Source: Ditylenchus dipsaci (Eukaryota; Nematoda; Chromadorea; Rhabditida; Anguinidae). From it: a stretch of 64,000 nt of DNA. The stretch lies in contig SADC01000057.1 in NCBI GenBank assembly GCA_004194705.1, positions 1 through 64,000 on the forward strand, in the 5' to 3' direction. This document shows, in pieces, positions 12,214 to 28,850 of the stretch; position 1 is the stretch's first letter; each line of letters starts with the position of its first letter. The translations under genes and the position numbers were made by a program. The notes beneath the pieces are model-generated. The model made no database searches. It was given only the letters and a program-made list of their open reading frames with translations, and was not told the DNA's origin.

Positions 12214-14877
12214 TCAATCAGATATTTTTCTTTTCCTTGATACCTTAGGCTTGAAATTCTGCTTTTTCTCTTCCATTTTCACAGGCGGCTCTTTTTCTTG
12301 GATAATTTCACCAGTCACTTGGGCTTGTTTCTCTATCAGCTTAGACTTTTCTGCGTTGAAATCTTCTTCTGCTCGGACTTGCTTATTGGCGAATGCTCTC
12401 AGTTTTCGAATCACCGCGTGCTCCACCTTCTTCTCATGCAGCATCTGCTTCTTCCTGAAACAAAAGAATGTAGTTAAACAAAAGTATTGATAATCAAGCA
12501 AACTAACTTTATCCTAGGAGCATTTTTACGCAGTTCGGCTATCTCTTTGGCACTCTTTTCAATATGTGAATGGTACAGCACCTCACCGCTATTGATGCCT
12601 TCTTCAATTTTCATTAGTTTCCATGACATTCGTGGACCGATCTCGATGAGCCTGAAACAGAGTAATTAAAGAGCTAAAACGAAGTTTTCAAGAAAACCCA
12701 CCTGATTTTAGTTTTCTGACCTTTCATAAGCCCTCGATTGCTTACATCCTGCGGAAGATCCAACTCAACCTGCTCTCCTTCAAATTCACTGTCGCTCAGA
12801 ACTCCGGGACTGAATAAAAAAATTGTTAACACACCGTGAAAGTCTTCAAGAAAAATTTTACTTCAGCATGTACTCACTGAAATCCTTATACTTCGACAAA
12901 TCAGGAACCTTGCTTTGCATTAGCTTTTTCGTCGACTTACTGATACCGATGGGACAGCTTTAAGAGCGCTGAAAGAAAAAATAAACGACTTTCTCACTAC
13001 AGTCAAACTTCGGTTATTCAACACCCCTATAGACTGGCCTCATAGTGGTGGATAAATGGAGTGTCAGTTTACAGAAAATAAGTCAATCTCAGCCAAATGA
13101 AGTGTATTTAAAGTGTCGGATAATCGAGGGTGCCGCATAACAAACGTTCAACTGCTCTATTATCAACTCACTAATGTCGAATTTCCACAATGTCGTTTTC
13201 AGGATCATAGCTTGCCAGCAATGCCCGACGAATATTTTTCAGTTTCAACTAAAATTAAAAAGGTAATAAAAAACCCAAGAAATACGAAAAAAGGTTTGAA
13301 AAACCAACCGTGTCAACATCAATTGAAGGAAACATGTTTTGAATCACAGTCTGCACCAAGTTCAGATGCTTCTTGCCAGGCTGATTAAATCCGGTGAGAA
13401 TGACCAGCGGCGATGTCTGAAATTGTTCCTCGAAGATGACTGGTCGCTTTTGGGAAGAAAGAACATCACGGGCCAGAGAGTAATTTTGGACTGAAATACG
13501 CGAAATACGTAGTAGATCAATAAAACTAATTTTACAACAATTTTGCCAAATAAATTTCAAAACCGATCAGTCAGCTGGAAAAATTACCAAGTTTATAAAG
13601 ATAGAAGTACAGTGTCGGCCACCATTTTTTCAAAAGTTAATTTTTGCCATAAATGTTTGAAATCGCATTATTTTGACGAGACCTTTTTAATCGAAAACTC
13701 AGACTTACGCCGATTAAATTGTACCAAACTTAATAATAACACCTTATTCAGAAGACCAACAGAATTCATCAGTAATGACAATCTCAGAAAAATTTCGAAT
13801 TTAATCGGCGTACTTTTTGTTCTAGTGCTTCTCCCGCTTACGGCCAGGCAATGCTCGAGTCACCATTAATATATTTTAATAGCCACCATTCATAGGTTTT
13901 AATTGCCCTGTCGATCAGGTCCTGAGAAAGTTCGGCTCCGATTGCTTGATCCCGTATTCGCCAGCTTTGACTCCTTGTGCCTTTTTCTGTAAGGTTGGTT
14001 CGGAAGCAAAGTATACACAATATCAATAATCAATATGAATTTGCTTAGGAACAGAACCAAACAAGCTTTTGCCAAACTTTCTAAGGACCTGATCGAGACA
14101 GCCATTACAAGCTATAAACCCGACTCTAGTTTTGCCAGGCTGTGAGCGAAAGAAGCATTAAAAAAGTTGGGCCGATTAAATTCGAAATTTTTATGAAATT
14201 GTTTTTATTTGTCATTAATGAATTTAAGCAAAACCGTCAGACATTTTCCAAAATTTTTCCACAGGTTTTCCAAAAAGTTTAAATTCGCCAAAAGTAACCT
14301 TTAAAATGCAGCGTTGGTCCCTGGCTGTTTCGAATGATGCGAAGATTTGTGGAATTTTCAGTCTTTGTCAAGACCACCAAATGAGAAACGCCAAGAGCTT
14401 GTGAGTTGACGAGGAAATCTTTGAAATTGTTCTTCTTAGTCACTTTCAAATCAGCAGAAGTGTTTGGCTCCATCAGACGTCGAATGTCTCGCTCCAGTCT
14501 TTTCACATATTTTCCGACACGCCCGGTGTGAATGACAAAGGAGTATGGTTTCTTAGCGTCTTCTTTACCGGAGAGCTTCTCACGCACATCTTCTTTCAAT
14601 TGGTCAAGCTCTCTTCTGTCATCCCTCTTCTCATCTCGCTGCCTTTGCTTCTTGGTCTAAAATTATATGTGATATGCACAGTCTGAAGTTTTTGAGGCAT
14701 TATGTAATTAACGAAACCCACAAATTGCTTTTCCTGCTTTTTTGATGGCTTGCCCGGAAGAATTACGCCCAGCCTTCCTTGTCGAGCTCTTCTCGCATTC
14801 TTGCCCTAAAAGTTGCAAATACACTTAGTTTATTACAAAAGCTGTTTTTCTCACCCTCTTTCCTTTCACTTTCCCAT
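12214..14877 (-). CDS. PPAN: Brix-domain ribosome biogenesis protein, Peter pan/SSF1 (PPAN) family
   Basis: The family member is a nucleolar factor that binds pre-rRNA during 60S assembly. Exons on -: 14855-14877, 14718-14805, 14299-14656, 13309-13490, 13172-13248, 12862-12968, 12702-12809, 12508-12651 and 12214-12454. The Brix core is clear: SFVIHTGRVGKYVKRL, MEPNTSADLKV, FKDFLVNSQALGVSHLVVL, SQGPTLHF, YSLARDVLSSQKRP, TSPLVILTGF, NMFPSIDVDT and NIRRALLASYDPENDIVEIR. These are followed by LSDSEFEGE and LIEIGPRMSWKLMKIEEG. The C-terminus is a Lys/Arg-rich, probably coiled tail ending KPKVSRKRKISD, typical of the family. The exon at 12862-12968 needs one more C near 12951 to link HYALKAVP with GISKSTKKL. 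The first exon reads MGK then a stop unless a base is added, so the start is less certain. Confidence 0.85.
13620..14200. repeat. Inverted pair of coding-like fragments in a PPAN intron
   Basis: The minus-strand sequence at about 13845-13985 and the plus-strand sequence at about 14050-14165 are homologous in inverse orientation. They share AACTTTCTxAGGACCTGATCG and GACTC(T/G)AG(T/C)xTTGCC, and translate as AELSQDLIDRAIKTY and AKLSKDLIETAITSY. ACGCCGATTAAATT-like words flank the pair. It looks like a foldback derived from a protein-coding sequence. The peptide vaguely resembles the C-terminal end of Tc1/mariner-type transposases, but that is weak. Confidence 0.55.
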
Positions 14878-15263
14878 CGCTTAGCTAAATATTTGCTCTG
14901 AAACATCAATTTTTTGTAATTCTGGGTCTATAATCACATGAAAAATTGCAGTCACGGATTGTTTATAGGGGGCCCACAATGGAAGTCTGAGGACGGATGT
15001 CGAATCGTCATACTTGAGGTTTGAATTCATGAGAGTTTTCAGCATTTTCCTAATTATCTGTTTTTAATTAATGTCTGAAAAGTTGGATATGAATATAAAA
15101 ATTTAAAATCGGACTTCCTCGCTCCATTGTGGGCTAGCTTTTACCACGGTTTCTTGTAATGGTTCGGCTATGTTTATTAATGCAATTTTCCCATTGCAGT
15201 AAGACAGTTTTTAATTGTAGAAGTTACGTACAATTTTGATGCAATCTCACAATTAGTGGTGTA

Positions 15264-15378
15264 CCGTAAAAGCTGAAATTATGGCGCATTCTCTAATTAT
15301 ACCGATGCTTTTTTATAGCTCACCCTTCTAGGAGGTTGTAAAACCATAGCCAATGGGCGATAATTACCACCTTTACGG
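15264..15378. mobile_element. Small MITE, CCGTAAA-ended, TA target site
   Basis: CCGTAAAAGCTGAAATTAT at 15264 is matched by the inverse of ATAATTACCACCTTTACGG ending at 15378. TA flanks both ends (15262-15263 and 15379-15380). It is 115 bp long with no coding capacity and lies between the divergent starts of PPAN and ZFR. Confidence 0.7.
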
Positions 15379-15454
15379 TAACATGGTTCATGAAATAGCC
15401 CAAGATAAAAAGTTATCAGCTAGATAAGATGTAATTTAATTGGTGTCTTCAGAA

Positions 15455-15970
15455 CAGTGTTTTCATAATTCACACTGACAGTGACACTGACATTGACATG
15501 ACATGTCAGTTTAGCCAACCTGACATTTTTTAAAAGTGGTCGTAGACATAAAAAAGTTGTCTTTTCGAAATTCTGTAAAGTGCGTTAGATAGCTGAGAAT
15601 TTCTGATTGAGAAAGGTGTTATCAGATTTCTGACCTGTCTCTGAAAAAATGTCAGAAAAAGTAAGTGTCAGTTTCATTTTTAATGTCAGTTTAGCAAAAA
15701 AAAGCTAAACTGACACTGACATTTTTTTGCTAAACTGACATTAAAAATGAAACTGACACTTACTTTTTCTGACATTTTTTCAGAGACAGGTCAGAAATCT
15801 GATAACACCTTTCTCAATCAGAAATTCCTCAGCTATCTAACGCACTTTACAGAATTTCGAAAAGACAACTTTTTCTATGTCTACGACCACTTTTAAAAAA
15901 TGTCAGGTTGGCTAAACTGACATGTCATGTCAATGTCAGTGTCACTGTCAGTGTGAATTATGAAACACTG
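15455..15970. mobile_element. 516-bp near-perfect foldback, hAT-like ends, 8-bp target duplication
   Basis: The 8-bp direct repeat CTTCAGAA flanks the element (15447-15454 and 15971-15978). The termini are CAGTGTTTTCATAATTCACA and its complement. Each arm is about 250 bp and nearly perfect, with a small loop near 15710. CAGTG-type ends and 8-bp duplications are the hallmark of the hAT superfamily, so this is a non-autonomous hAT foldback. It ends 278 bp upstream of the ZFR start codon. Confidence 0.88.
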
Positions 15971-16248
15971 CTTCAGAAATAAATGCTCAAAAAAACATTG
16001 TCCCGCATAGAACGAGTGCTTGAAAATCTCTTATTGTACATTTAATTTTACTGTAAGCTTTCGACATTTTCCTCGTTGGATATATATGAGGATTGAGTTG
16101 TAAAACGCTAATATTTTCCGCGTAAACATCTTGTTGTTCAGACAAATTTGCTGAACCTCATTTTTGTAAATTTCTGATTTTCCATTGTTCTTCAAAATCT
16201 CAATTTAGTTTGTAAGCTACCAAGACAGTTCTCAACAGCGCTATCAAA

Positions 16249-22717
<6,469 letters not shown>

Positions 22718-23640
22718 AAGCCATAAAATCTGCATCCAATAATTTGACAATAGCTTTTGAAAGTTGTTGATGTATCTGCTGTCTTGTAAGCAAAATTGTG
22801 GGATTTGTTTTTGTCCCCACTATAAACTTTTTCTTTTAGTTTTATCGAATGTTTTTTGATTTTGGCTGTTTGTTACTATATAACCTCTTTATAATTGGGC
22901 CTTCTATAACAATTGGAGTCATGTATTTTGAGAATTTGAATACAGTTACGCAACTAAACAAAATTTTGGCAATTTGCTTTTTCAGTTCAATTTAAATATC
23001 GAAAATATCTAATTGGCTTAAAAGTCCCAGTTTTGAAACCTTTAAAAGTTTTAAATACTAGAGAGGAAGTCATATAGTATCTTCGGCTAAACTAGTTTAT
23101 CATTATTTTTTGAGGTTAAAAATAAAGAAAGTCGTTGTGTTTTTGTTTTGTCTTCCAAACCTGTCTATGTCTTTGTTATGTGTTCGAAGTTATAATCCAC
23201 AATTTTTTCTACTTTCGGACGAAATAGTTAGAAAAAACAATGTTTAACGGTTTGTTTGACTTTGTGTGGATTTTTTGAAAGTCCTTCTTGTTTAACCTAC
23301 CGTATTCTCTCTGATTCTTTTCCAGAATGAAATCCAATTTCGGGTGGTTTGAAACTTCCATTTTTCAAAAATTCTTGAGCTCTAAAAATTGTTTGGCTGA
23401 GTTTTCAAAAAATTTATAAAGTACTTTGTATAGAACTCAAAATTTTTTGAAAAAAGTCTTAATTAATAAAAAGGGCGTAATTTAAAAGGAAGATGTAAGC
23501 AGAGAGGATACGCGATATTTATTTTTCTGTTTTTTAATAAAGTCTTTTTAAAATAAGTTCAAAACAACTTTATCTATGTTCATAAAAATGTTTGAAATTG
23601 AGAAAATTCTTTTAAATGCTTCATTAGGGGACCATACAAA
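22718..23640. other. Intergenic stretch, nothing recognised
   Basis: This presumed 3' UTR and spacer of ZFR is AT-rich, with no conserved exon or clear repeat. Confidence 0.4.
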
Positions 23641-23739
23641 TAGACTTTACATTGTAAGCAAATATCAAAAAGGACAAAAAATTCTTTTTGCACAAATCCA
23701 CTTTTTGGCGCAAATTTTTGTTTTGCGTAATTAGATTAA

Positions 23740-24420
23740 AAATTTTGACCCTACCGGAGTATAACATCCCCCCCCCCCCCCAAATGAAATTTTTTAAAAT
23801 GTTTTCAAACACCCTATATAGACCTAAAATCACCTCAGGAATTCAAAAAGACATTGTTTTTGAGTTCTGGTTAATAAAAAACTGAGTTTTGGGCATTTGG
23901 AAGTTTCGACCATTTGCCTGTTTTGGCATGTTTTGGTCACTGGAGCTGGGCAAAAAGAGCCTCTAAAGGCATTGAAAGAGCCTCTAAATTCCCCCCCCCT
24001 TCGGGGGCGCAGGGGGCTTGGTTGCTTGGGGTTGAGATGCGCACACCCACATACCTTAGACGCAAATCACTCGAAAGTGACTCTGGATGCATAAAAAATG
24101 TATGCATACCAGAGTTTGTTTATGCGGTAGGCATCAGTCAACAAAAACTATGTTCAACGTCTTCCTTTTTACACTAAATTACTCTATTTTTGGTCCTTTC
24201 CCGCCCTAATATGGCCCTAAACCCCTTTAAAAATGGTCGAAATAGGTATTTTTGGGTGGTCCCAAAACTTAATTTTTTATTGACTAGAACACAAAAATAA
24301 TGTCTTTTTTGAGCTTCTGAGGCAATTTCGGGTCGATATAGGGTGTTTGGAAACACTTAAAAAAAATTTCATTTGGGGGGAGGGAAACTCCGGTAGCGCC
24401 AAAATTTTTAACTTTTTTTG
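23740..24420. repeat. Foldback family A, copy 1 (about 680 bp, C-run ends)
   Basis: The outer arms (about 23750-23900 and 24230-24415) are inverted. They share GTAGCGCC/CTACCGG-type ends with C/G-runs, AAATGAAATTTTTTxAA, AACACCCTATAT and AAAAAGACATT. The centre holds CCTTCGGGGGCGCAGGGGGC and GAGATGCGCACACCCACATA. A second copy is at 46020-46740. No coding capacity is credible. Confidence 0.7.
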
Positions 24421-24439
24421 AAAAGTTTTAACGGTGCCA

Positions 24440-24575
24440 TGGCATTTCGTCTAAAATTCAGTTCGTCCAAAGTCAATTCTTCCAAAGACTATTCGTCCAA
24501 AATTCAGTTCGTCCAAAAGCTGATTCGTCCAAAAGTCAATCCGTCCAAAATTCAATTGGTCCAAATTTGAATTCC
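24440..24575. repeat. Tandem array, monomer (A)TTCGTCCAAAATTCAG
   Basis: Eight or so diverged 16-18 bp units (TTCGTCCAAAATTCAGTTCG and variants) lie head to tail. Only one arm was seen, so it is grouped with the one-armed arrays of this window. Confidence 0.75.
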
Positions 24576-25128
24576 AAGTCGAAATTTTATGAGAAAACGA
24601 TTTTTACGATCGCAGAATAACTTCAACCGCTCAGAAACCCGTGCCAAAGTGACCGAAAGCTAATAAAATCTGGTTTTTAGGGGGTTTACTAAAGGGGGAA
24701 CCTGCTCAAACGGGGGACAAATCATTATTGATGATCTCTGAAAAATGTAACACAAAAAGGTAAAAATATGAACCAAATCAGAGCAACGATCATGATGCAA
24801 TCGTTAACACGCATTTGAGCCCTTTGGATTTGAGCCCCCTCATTTGAGACCCCCCCCCCCTTTTTTTTAAGTCCGATTTTGGGCGTATAGACGTTTCGCA
24901 AATTTAGTAATTTTACTATTTTTGCGAAAGGTTTCGCAAATTTAGTAATTCTTATATTTTATATATGTATTTGCGCAAATTCAAATATTTTTCATCTACG
25001 ACCACTTATCGTATCCACAGTAAGTGCACTTCGGTTGTAAATTCAGTTATCTGATCTTTCGTTTGCATTGCTTTAATGAGGCATTGATGTAGGATCCTTT
25101 TTCATGGATTATTTGTTTAGTGCTCATC

Positions 25129-26513
25129 ATGAAGGTCTGGACTAACGAGTGTTGGACAAATGATCCCGATGTCGTCTATTGGCTGGAGGAAGTGCTTGAT
25201 AAGAAGCTGAAGCAGAAGGACGTTGCCGCAAATATTCTCAGGTATTTCGGTCGTGAATTTTCTCAGAAGGCTATCTCAAACCATGTTCCCAAGGCCGAAG
25301 GGATTAAGAAGGAGCAGCAAAGAATCATGTAAGACATTGTTTATATTCACGAAGACTATTTTATGCCTGCTGACACTTTTAGCTCGATCAAGTCCAAGCA
25401 GTTTGGGAAGATGAAGGCAGTGCAAAGGGGTGAGCATGGTTACCACACTTTCGCATCAGCAATGATCAAACAGAAAGGAAGAACTACTACATATGCTATC
25501 ACTCCGGCGAGTAAGTGATCTTGTATCTTTGCTCTCGTGTCTTGTTGTAAGCGCTGCGCACGTTTAGGATCAAGCGCAATCTGAAAAAGGAGGGAGGTGA
25601 GCCGTTTCGAGTGCCAACGCTGCACGAAGCTACTGAAACCGGGGATGCATCGTCTTTGGCTCCCACCACGCCGTGATATGGCTGAGCTAGCGCCGGGAGA
25701 ATGGCTAAACGACAAAATCATCAATTTCCACATAAGCCTGATCCAGGAGCGCGCAAACAACGATCCGAGTCTGCCGATGGTGCTCGCGATGGACACATTC
25801 TTCTATCAGGGTTTGTCGAGGCAAGGGCCTGTGGCAATGTCAAGATGGTTCGAGCGGGTGGACTTGTTCAAGGCCGACATAATTCTGTTCCAATTCATCA
25901 TCCAGGGCATTGGTGCTTGGCGGTAAGAATCTTTGTGTTTTAGCTTGTCGGGAATTTGTGGGATTTTATGTTGCTCACGTGAAGGAAGCGAGCATCAACT
26001 ACTACGTCTCACTGCATGGAGATGACAATGGATGCATTCGCCGACTGCAGTAGCCTTTAAGGCTACCAGACAATTTCCAATATTTTTGGAAAATGTCGCC
26101 CGACATTTTCCAATATTTTTTCGATAAATTCGGGCGAAACGACCGAATCGACCGAAAAAATATTGGAAATTGTCTGGTAGCCGCCTTTAATCGTTTATTA
26201 GCTATATTTATCTAGCTTATTTTCTTTCAAAAGTTCTTCGATTGTGAGGCAAAGCTGAGAAGAGAAGATGCGGCGCCAATGGGCTGGACTCCCTCAGTGC
26301 CAAGATTATTATCCAAAATCCTTCGATCTGTACATTAAAATTACGCTGATTATAGAATATTCCCGTGCAAACGATGGATGCGATTGCGGCGTTTTCGTCT
26401 GTGCCTACGCGGAGTGCCTTTCTGTCCGCGCGCCGATGAACTTCGCTCAGGCCGACATGAAGAAAATCAGAAAAAATATGATGGATGAAATCACGGATTG
26501 CCTTTTGTTCTAA
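25129..26513 (+). pseudogene. HTH plus SENP/ULP1-type (C48) cysteine protease, decayed, inside TIR element
   Basis: The family cleaves SUMO or related tags. From ATG 25129 the first exon reads MKVWTNECW then VAANILRYFGREFSQKAISNHV, a homeodomain-like helix-turn-helix pattern. It splices at GTAAGA (about 25330) to KSKQFGKMKAVQRGEHGYHT. The protease part contains LAPGEWLNDKIINFHISLI, NTFFYQ-like MDTFFYQGLS, RWFERVDLFKADIIL, then in the next frame VPIHHPGHWCLAV (catalytic His before Trp), YYVSLHGDDNG and NDGCDCGVFVCAYAECLS (catalytic Cys), ending PMNFAQADMKKIRKNMMDEI. Decay: one base is missing near 25886, the Asp expected in YYDSL is Val, another frame break lies before 25670, and a 122-bp MITE sits at 26061-26182. 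Both termini of the ORF stay within the TIRs, so the gene belongs to the element. Confidence 0.8.
26061..26182. mobile_element. 122-bp MITE with 8-bp target duplication, nested in the protease gene
   Basis: A perfect 8-bp direct repeat GCCTTTAA flanks the element (26053-26060 and 26183-26190). The ends are GGCTACCAGACAATTTCCAA and its exact complement, followed inward by ATATTTTT. A central TCGGGCGAAACGACCG stretch forms the loop. An 8-bp duplication suggests hAT or a related class, although the GGCTACC terminus is not a usual hAT end. It lies at or next to the exon-intron border after CGACTGCA. Confidence 0.88.
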
Positions 26514-26849
26514 CCGTTGCTTAACAGTTGTTATGTTTGTTCGCTGAGTTGATTTGAATAAAGCTAGGTTTTTGCATTTCGTAGGTTTTTGCATTTCGTG
26601 CTGGTTGCTATGAGATATCCCGAACCACATCGGCCTTTCTGGATGTAGTGTTTGAACCAGGAAGATGTAAAAATTTGGCCTGGGAATGTGGGGCGGTTTG
26701 CGGTTACCCGCGCCTTAAAAAACACGCGGTTACCTGCAAAAATATTTGAATTTGCGCAAATACATGTATAAAATAATAGAATTAATAAATTTGCGAAACG
26801 TTTCGCAAAAATAGTAGAATTACTAAATTTGCGAAACGTCTACGCACAT

Positions 26850-27510
26850 GATTTTGTATTTATTTATTTTTTCTGTGTTTTTCTTTGAAAATCGATATTT
26901 ACTATAAATATAAAAATTTAGCAACCTGATGGATGCTAATATAGAGCTCGTATATGAAGAGTTAGCTCTTATCCCGGACCATGTACCCGAAAGGGTCAGC
27001 CCTATCCCGGACCATGTACCCACAAAGGGGCTTCCTATTGAATTAGGTTGCCTGCCGAAGGCAGGCAGGTAGAAGGAGAAGAATCTGAAGAGAATGAAAA
27101 TGACACTTATTGAATTTGTTGTTTGTTCTAGTGTTTCATTTAAATTGTTGAATGTTATCAATAAATTTTTTGCATATGTACCACTAGATTTGTTCTGTTG
27201 TTCTGTTAAAAATCAGATCTTGAAAAAAGCTTGGAACTCTAGGGACTTTTAATTACCTCGATCAGAATCTGAAGGGCGAGCGATAATAAGCCCACCCAAA
27301 AAAATTAAATGGGGCTCAAATGCGGGGCTCAAATGCGGGGGCTCAAATCAAAAGGGCTCAAATACGTAGTAACCGATGCAGTAAATGATACCTCATTAAA
27401 AACTAGAGTCGCAGGGCTGCATGATGATGTTAAAACTTTTTATGAAAAGAGTAAGGACTCCGTATTCGATGATAATTGGCAAAGCCTGGGAAGGCACTTA
27501 TTGGATTGGG
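26850..27510. other. Gene-free stretch with short repeats
   Basis: Two copies of TATCCCGGACCATGTACCC (about 26972 and 27003) are separated by about 30 bp. No conserved exon was recognised. Confidence 0.4.
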
Positions 27511-27720
27511 GGGGGGGGCAACCCCAAGCAACCAAGCCCCTGCGCCCTTCGGGGGCGCAGGGGGCTTGGTTGGTTAGAGATGCGCGCACTCACTTACCTT
27601 AGACATAATTCCGAGCAAGACTCTTGATTGAAAATGCATAAAGAGACTCTTTTTGCCCAGTTCCAGTGACCAAAACGGGGTAGAATACCTTATTACAAGG
27701 AAATTTGCCTTGGTCCCCCA
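27510..27720. repeat. GC hairpin repeat, copy 2, with flanking dispersed repeat
   Basis: ACCAAGCCCCTGCGCCC and GGGCGCAGGGGGCTTGGT at about 27531-27573 form a near-perfect GC-rich stem with a TTC(G) loop in an otherwise AT-rich region. It is followed by GATGCGCGCACTCACTTACC, TTAGACATAATTCCGAGCAA and a CCTTGGTCCCCCAAGGC palindrome at 27708. Relatives lie at 23990, 29950-30130 and 46270-46390. Confidence 0.7.
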
Positions 27721-28150
27721 AGGCAAAAAGTCAAAAAAAAATTTTCAAAAATACCATTTTTTGTGTGGAAAAATGTTAGAAATTGATTTTTTTATCGTTT
27801 TAAGCATATAAAAATTACTTAGGAGTCGTTTAAACACTATTTTTAAATAAGTGAAAAACCCGTGCCCCGTCGATATCTGTATTTTGATGACTGTAGAATT
27901 CCTCGTATAATATACGAACAGTTATCGACGTATAGTTAATGACGGGGTGAAAATGACTGAAGATTTTGCTTGATCTTACTCGGTTTTGGAGAATGTTCTC
28001 GAGAATCTTCCTAAAAAGATTTCGCTCGAGCAAATTTTTTTAATTCCAGATTTAAAATTTCCTTTGATCTTTCGTCTGTTATTTTTATCAATCTGGTCCA
28101 AAAAGTTGCAAGGATTCCGATTATGTCATTTATTTTTTCAAATTGCACTA

Positions 28151-28850
28151 CAGGGTGGCCCAACTTTTCACCCACATTTTTTGGCCATAACTTTTTAAAT
28201 AGACGATATTTTTTCTTGATCGACCACTCATTTGAAAGCCATATGTTTGCCACTTTGTTTAGAAACAAGATTGCACTAATGTCGTTCACAATCGCTGAGA
28301 TATGGAGGTTTTCGTAAAGAAATCGGTTTTGGTTGTTTTTTTCAAAATTTTCTCATTGGAATCTCTAACATTTTACAAAAAACATCAATAACAACAGAAT
28401 GACGAAGACTCAATAATCATTTGTAAAACTTTGCTCTATACTTTTGCCACCAACAGCGGTGCATCGATTAAGACGATGTTTATAGTCTTTAATTGATCGG
28501 TATACCATATTCCTTGGCGATTCTCAAAAGGAAAAAAATTCAATTGTTCAGTTTATCCAAATCTTTGATCGGACTTTTAAGCCACCCCACAAGAAAAAAT
28601 AGCACAGAGTCAGTTCAAGAAAGTGAGGCAGCCAAGGAAGATTCAGAAAGCCACGTCCCGTGCTTCGATTTCGAAAGATTTCTTTCTCATAATGACACCG
28701 ATGTGAATAAACAGCCCGAACCGATTTCTTCACGAAAACCTCCATATCTCAGTGATTGTTAAAGACAAGAATGCAATCTTGTTTTAAACAAAATGGCAAA
28801 GATAGGGCTTTCAAATGAGCAGTCGATTAAAAAAAGGTTAATCATTTTTT
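28151..28850. mobile_element. CAGGGTGGCCCAAC-ended inverted repeat, right part lost
   Basis: After TA (28149-28150) the sequence CAGGGTGGCCCAACTTTTCA begins. Its interior (about 28200-28340) recurs inverted at about 28715-28845, with shared GAAAACCTCCATATCTCAG and TCAAATGAG(C/T)xGTCGAT. The right CACCCTG end is not present; it is replaced by the TGTGGCAAATTTAC array. This is a truncated member of the CAGGGTG group. Confidence 0.65.

Larger units (their letters stand above)
24882..26849. mobile_element. 1,968-bp TIR transposon carrying a HTH-SENP/ULP1 protease gene
   Basis: The terminal inverted repeats span about 110 bp (24882-24992 and 26738-26849) and are roughly 90 percent or more identical by eye. 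They share ACGTTTCGCAAATTTAGTAA and TATTTGCGCAAATTCAAATA. GATTTTG directly flanks both ends (24875-24881 and 26850-26856) and is a probable 7-bp target duplication. Each TIR contains two direct copies of a TTTCGCAAATTTAxTAATT word, as expected for transposase-binding sites. The only gene inside is an intron-containing HTH plus cysteine-protease gene. No DDE transposase is visible. I cannot place it in a known superfamily; MULEs that carry ULP1-like genes (Kaonashi-type in plants) are the closest concept I know. Confidence 0.85.

Noticed and set aside
28490..28762. 89-codon open frame with SESHVPCFDFERFLSHND
   Set aside because: It overlaps the right arm of the CAGGGTGGCC inverted repeat and shows no homology I recognise.
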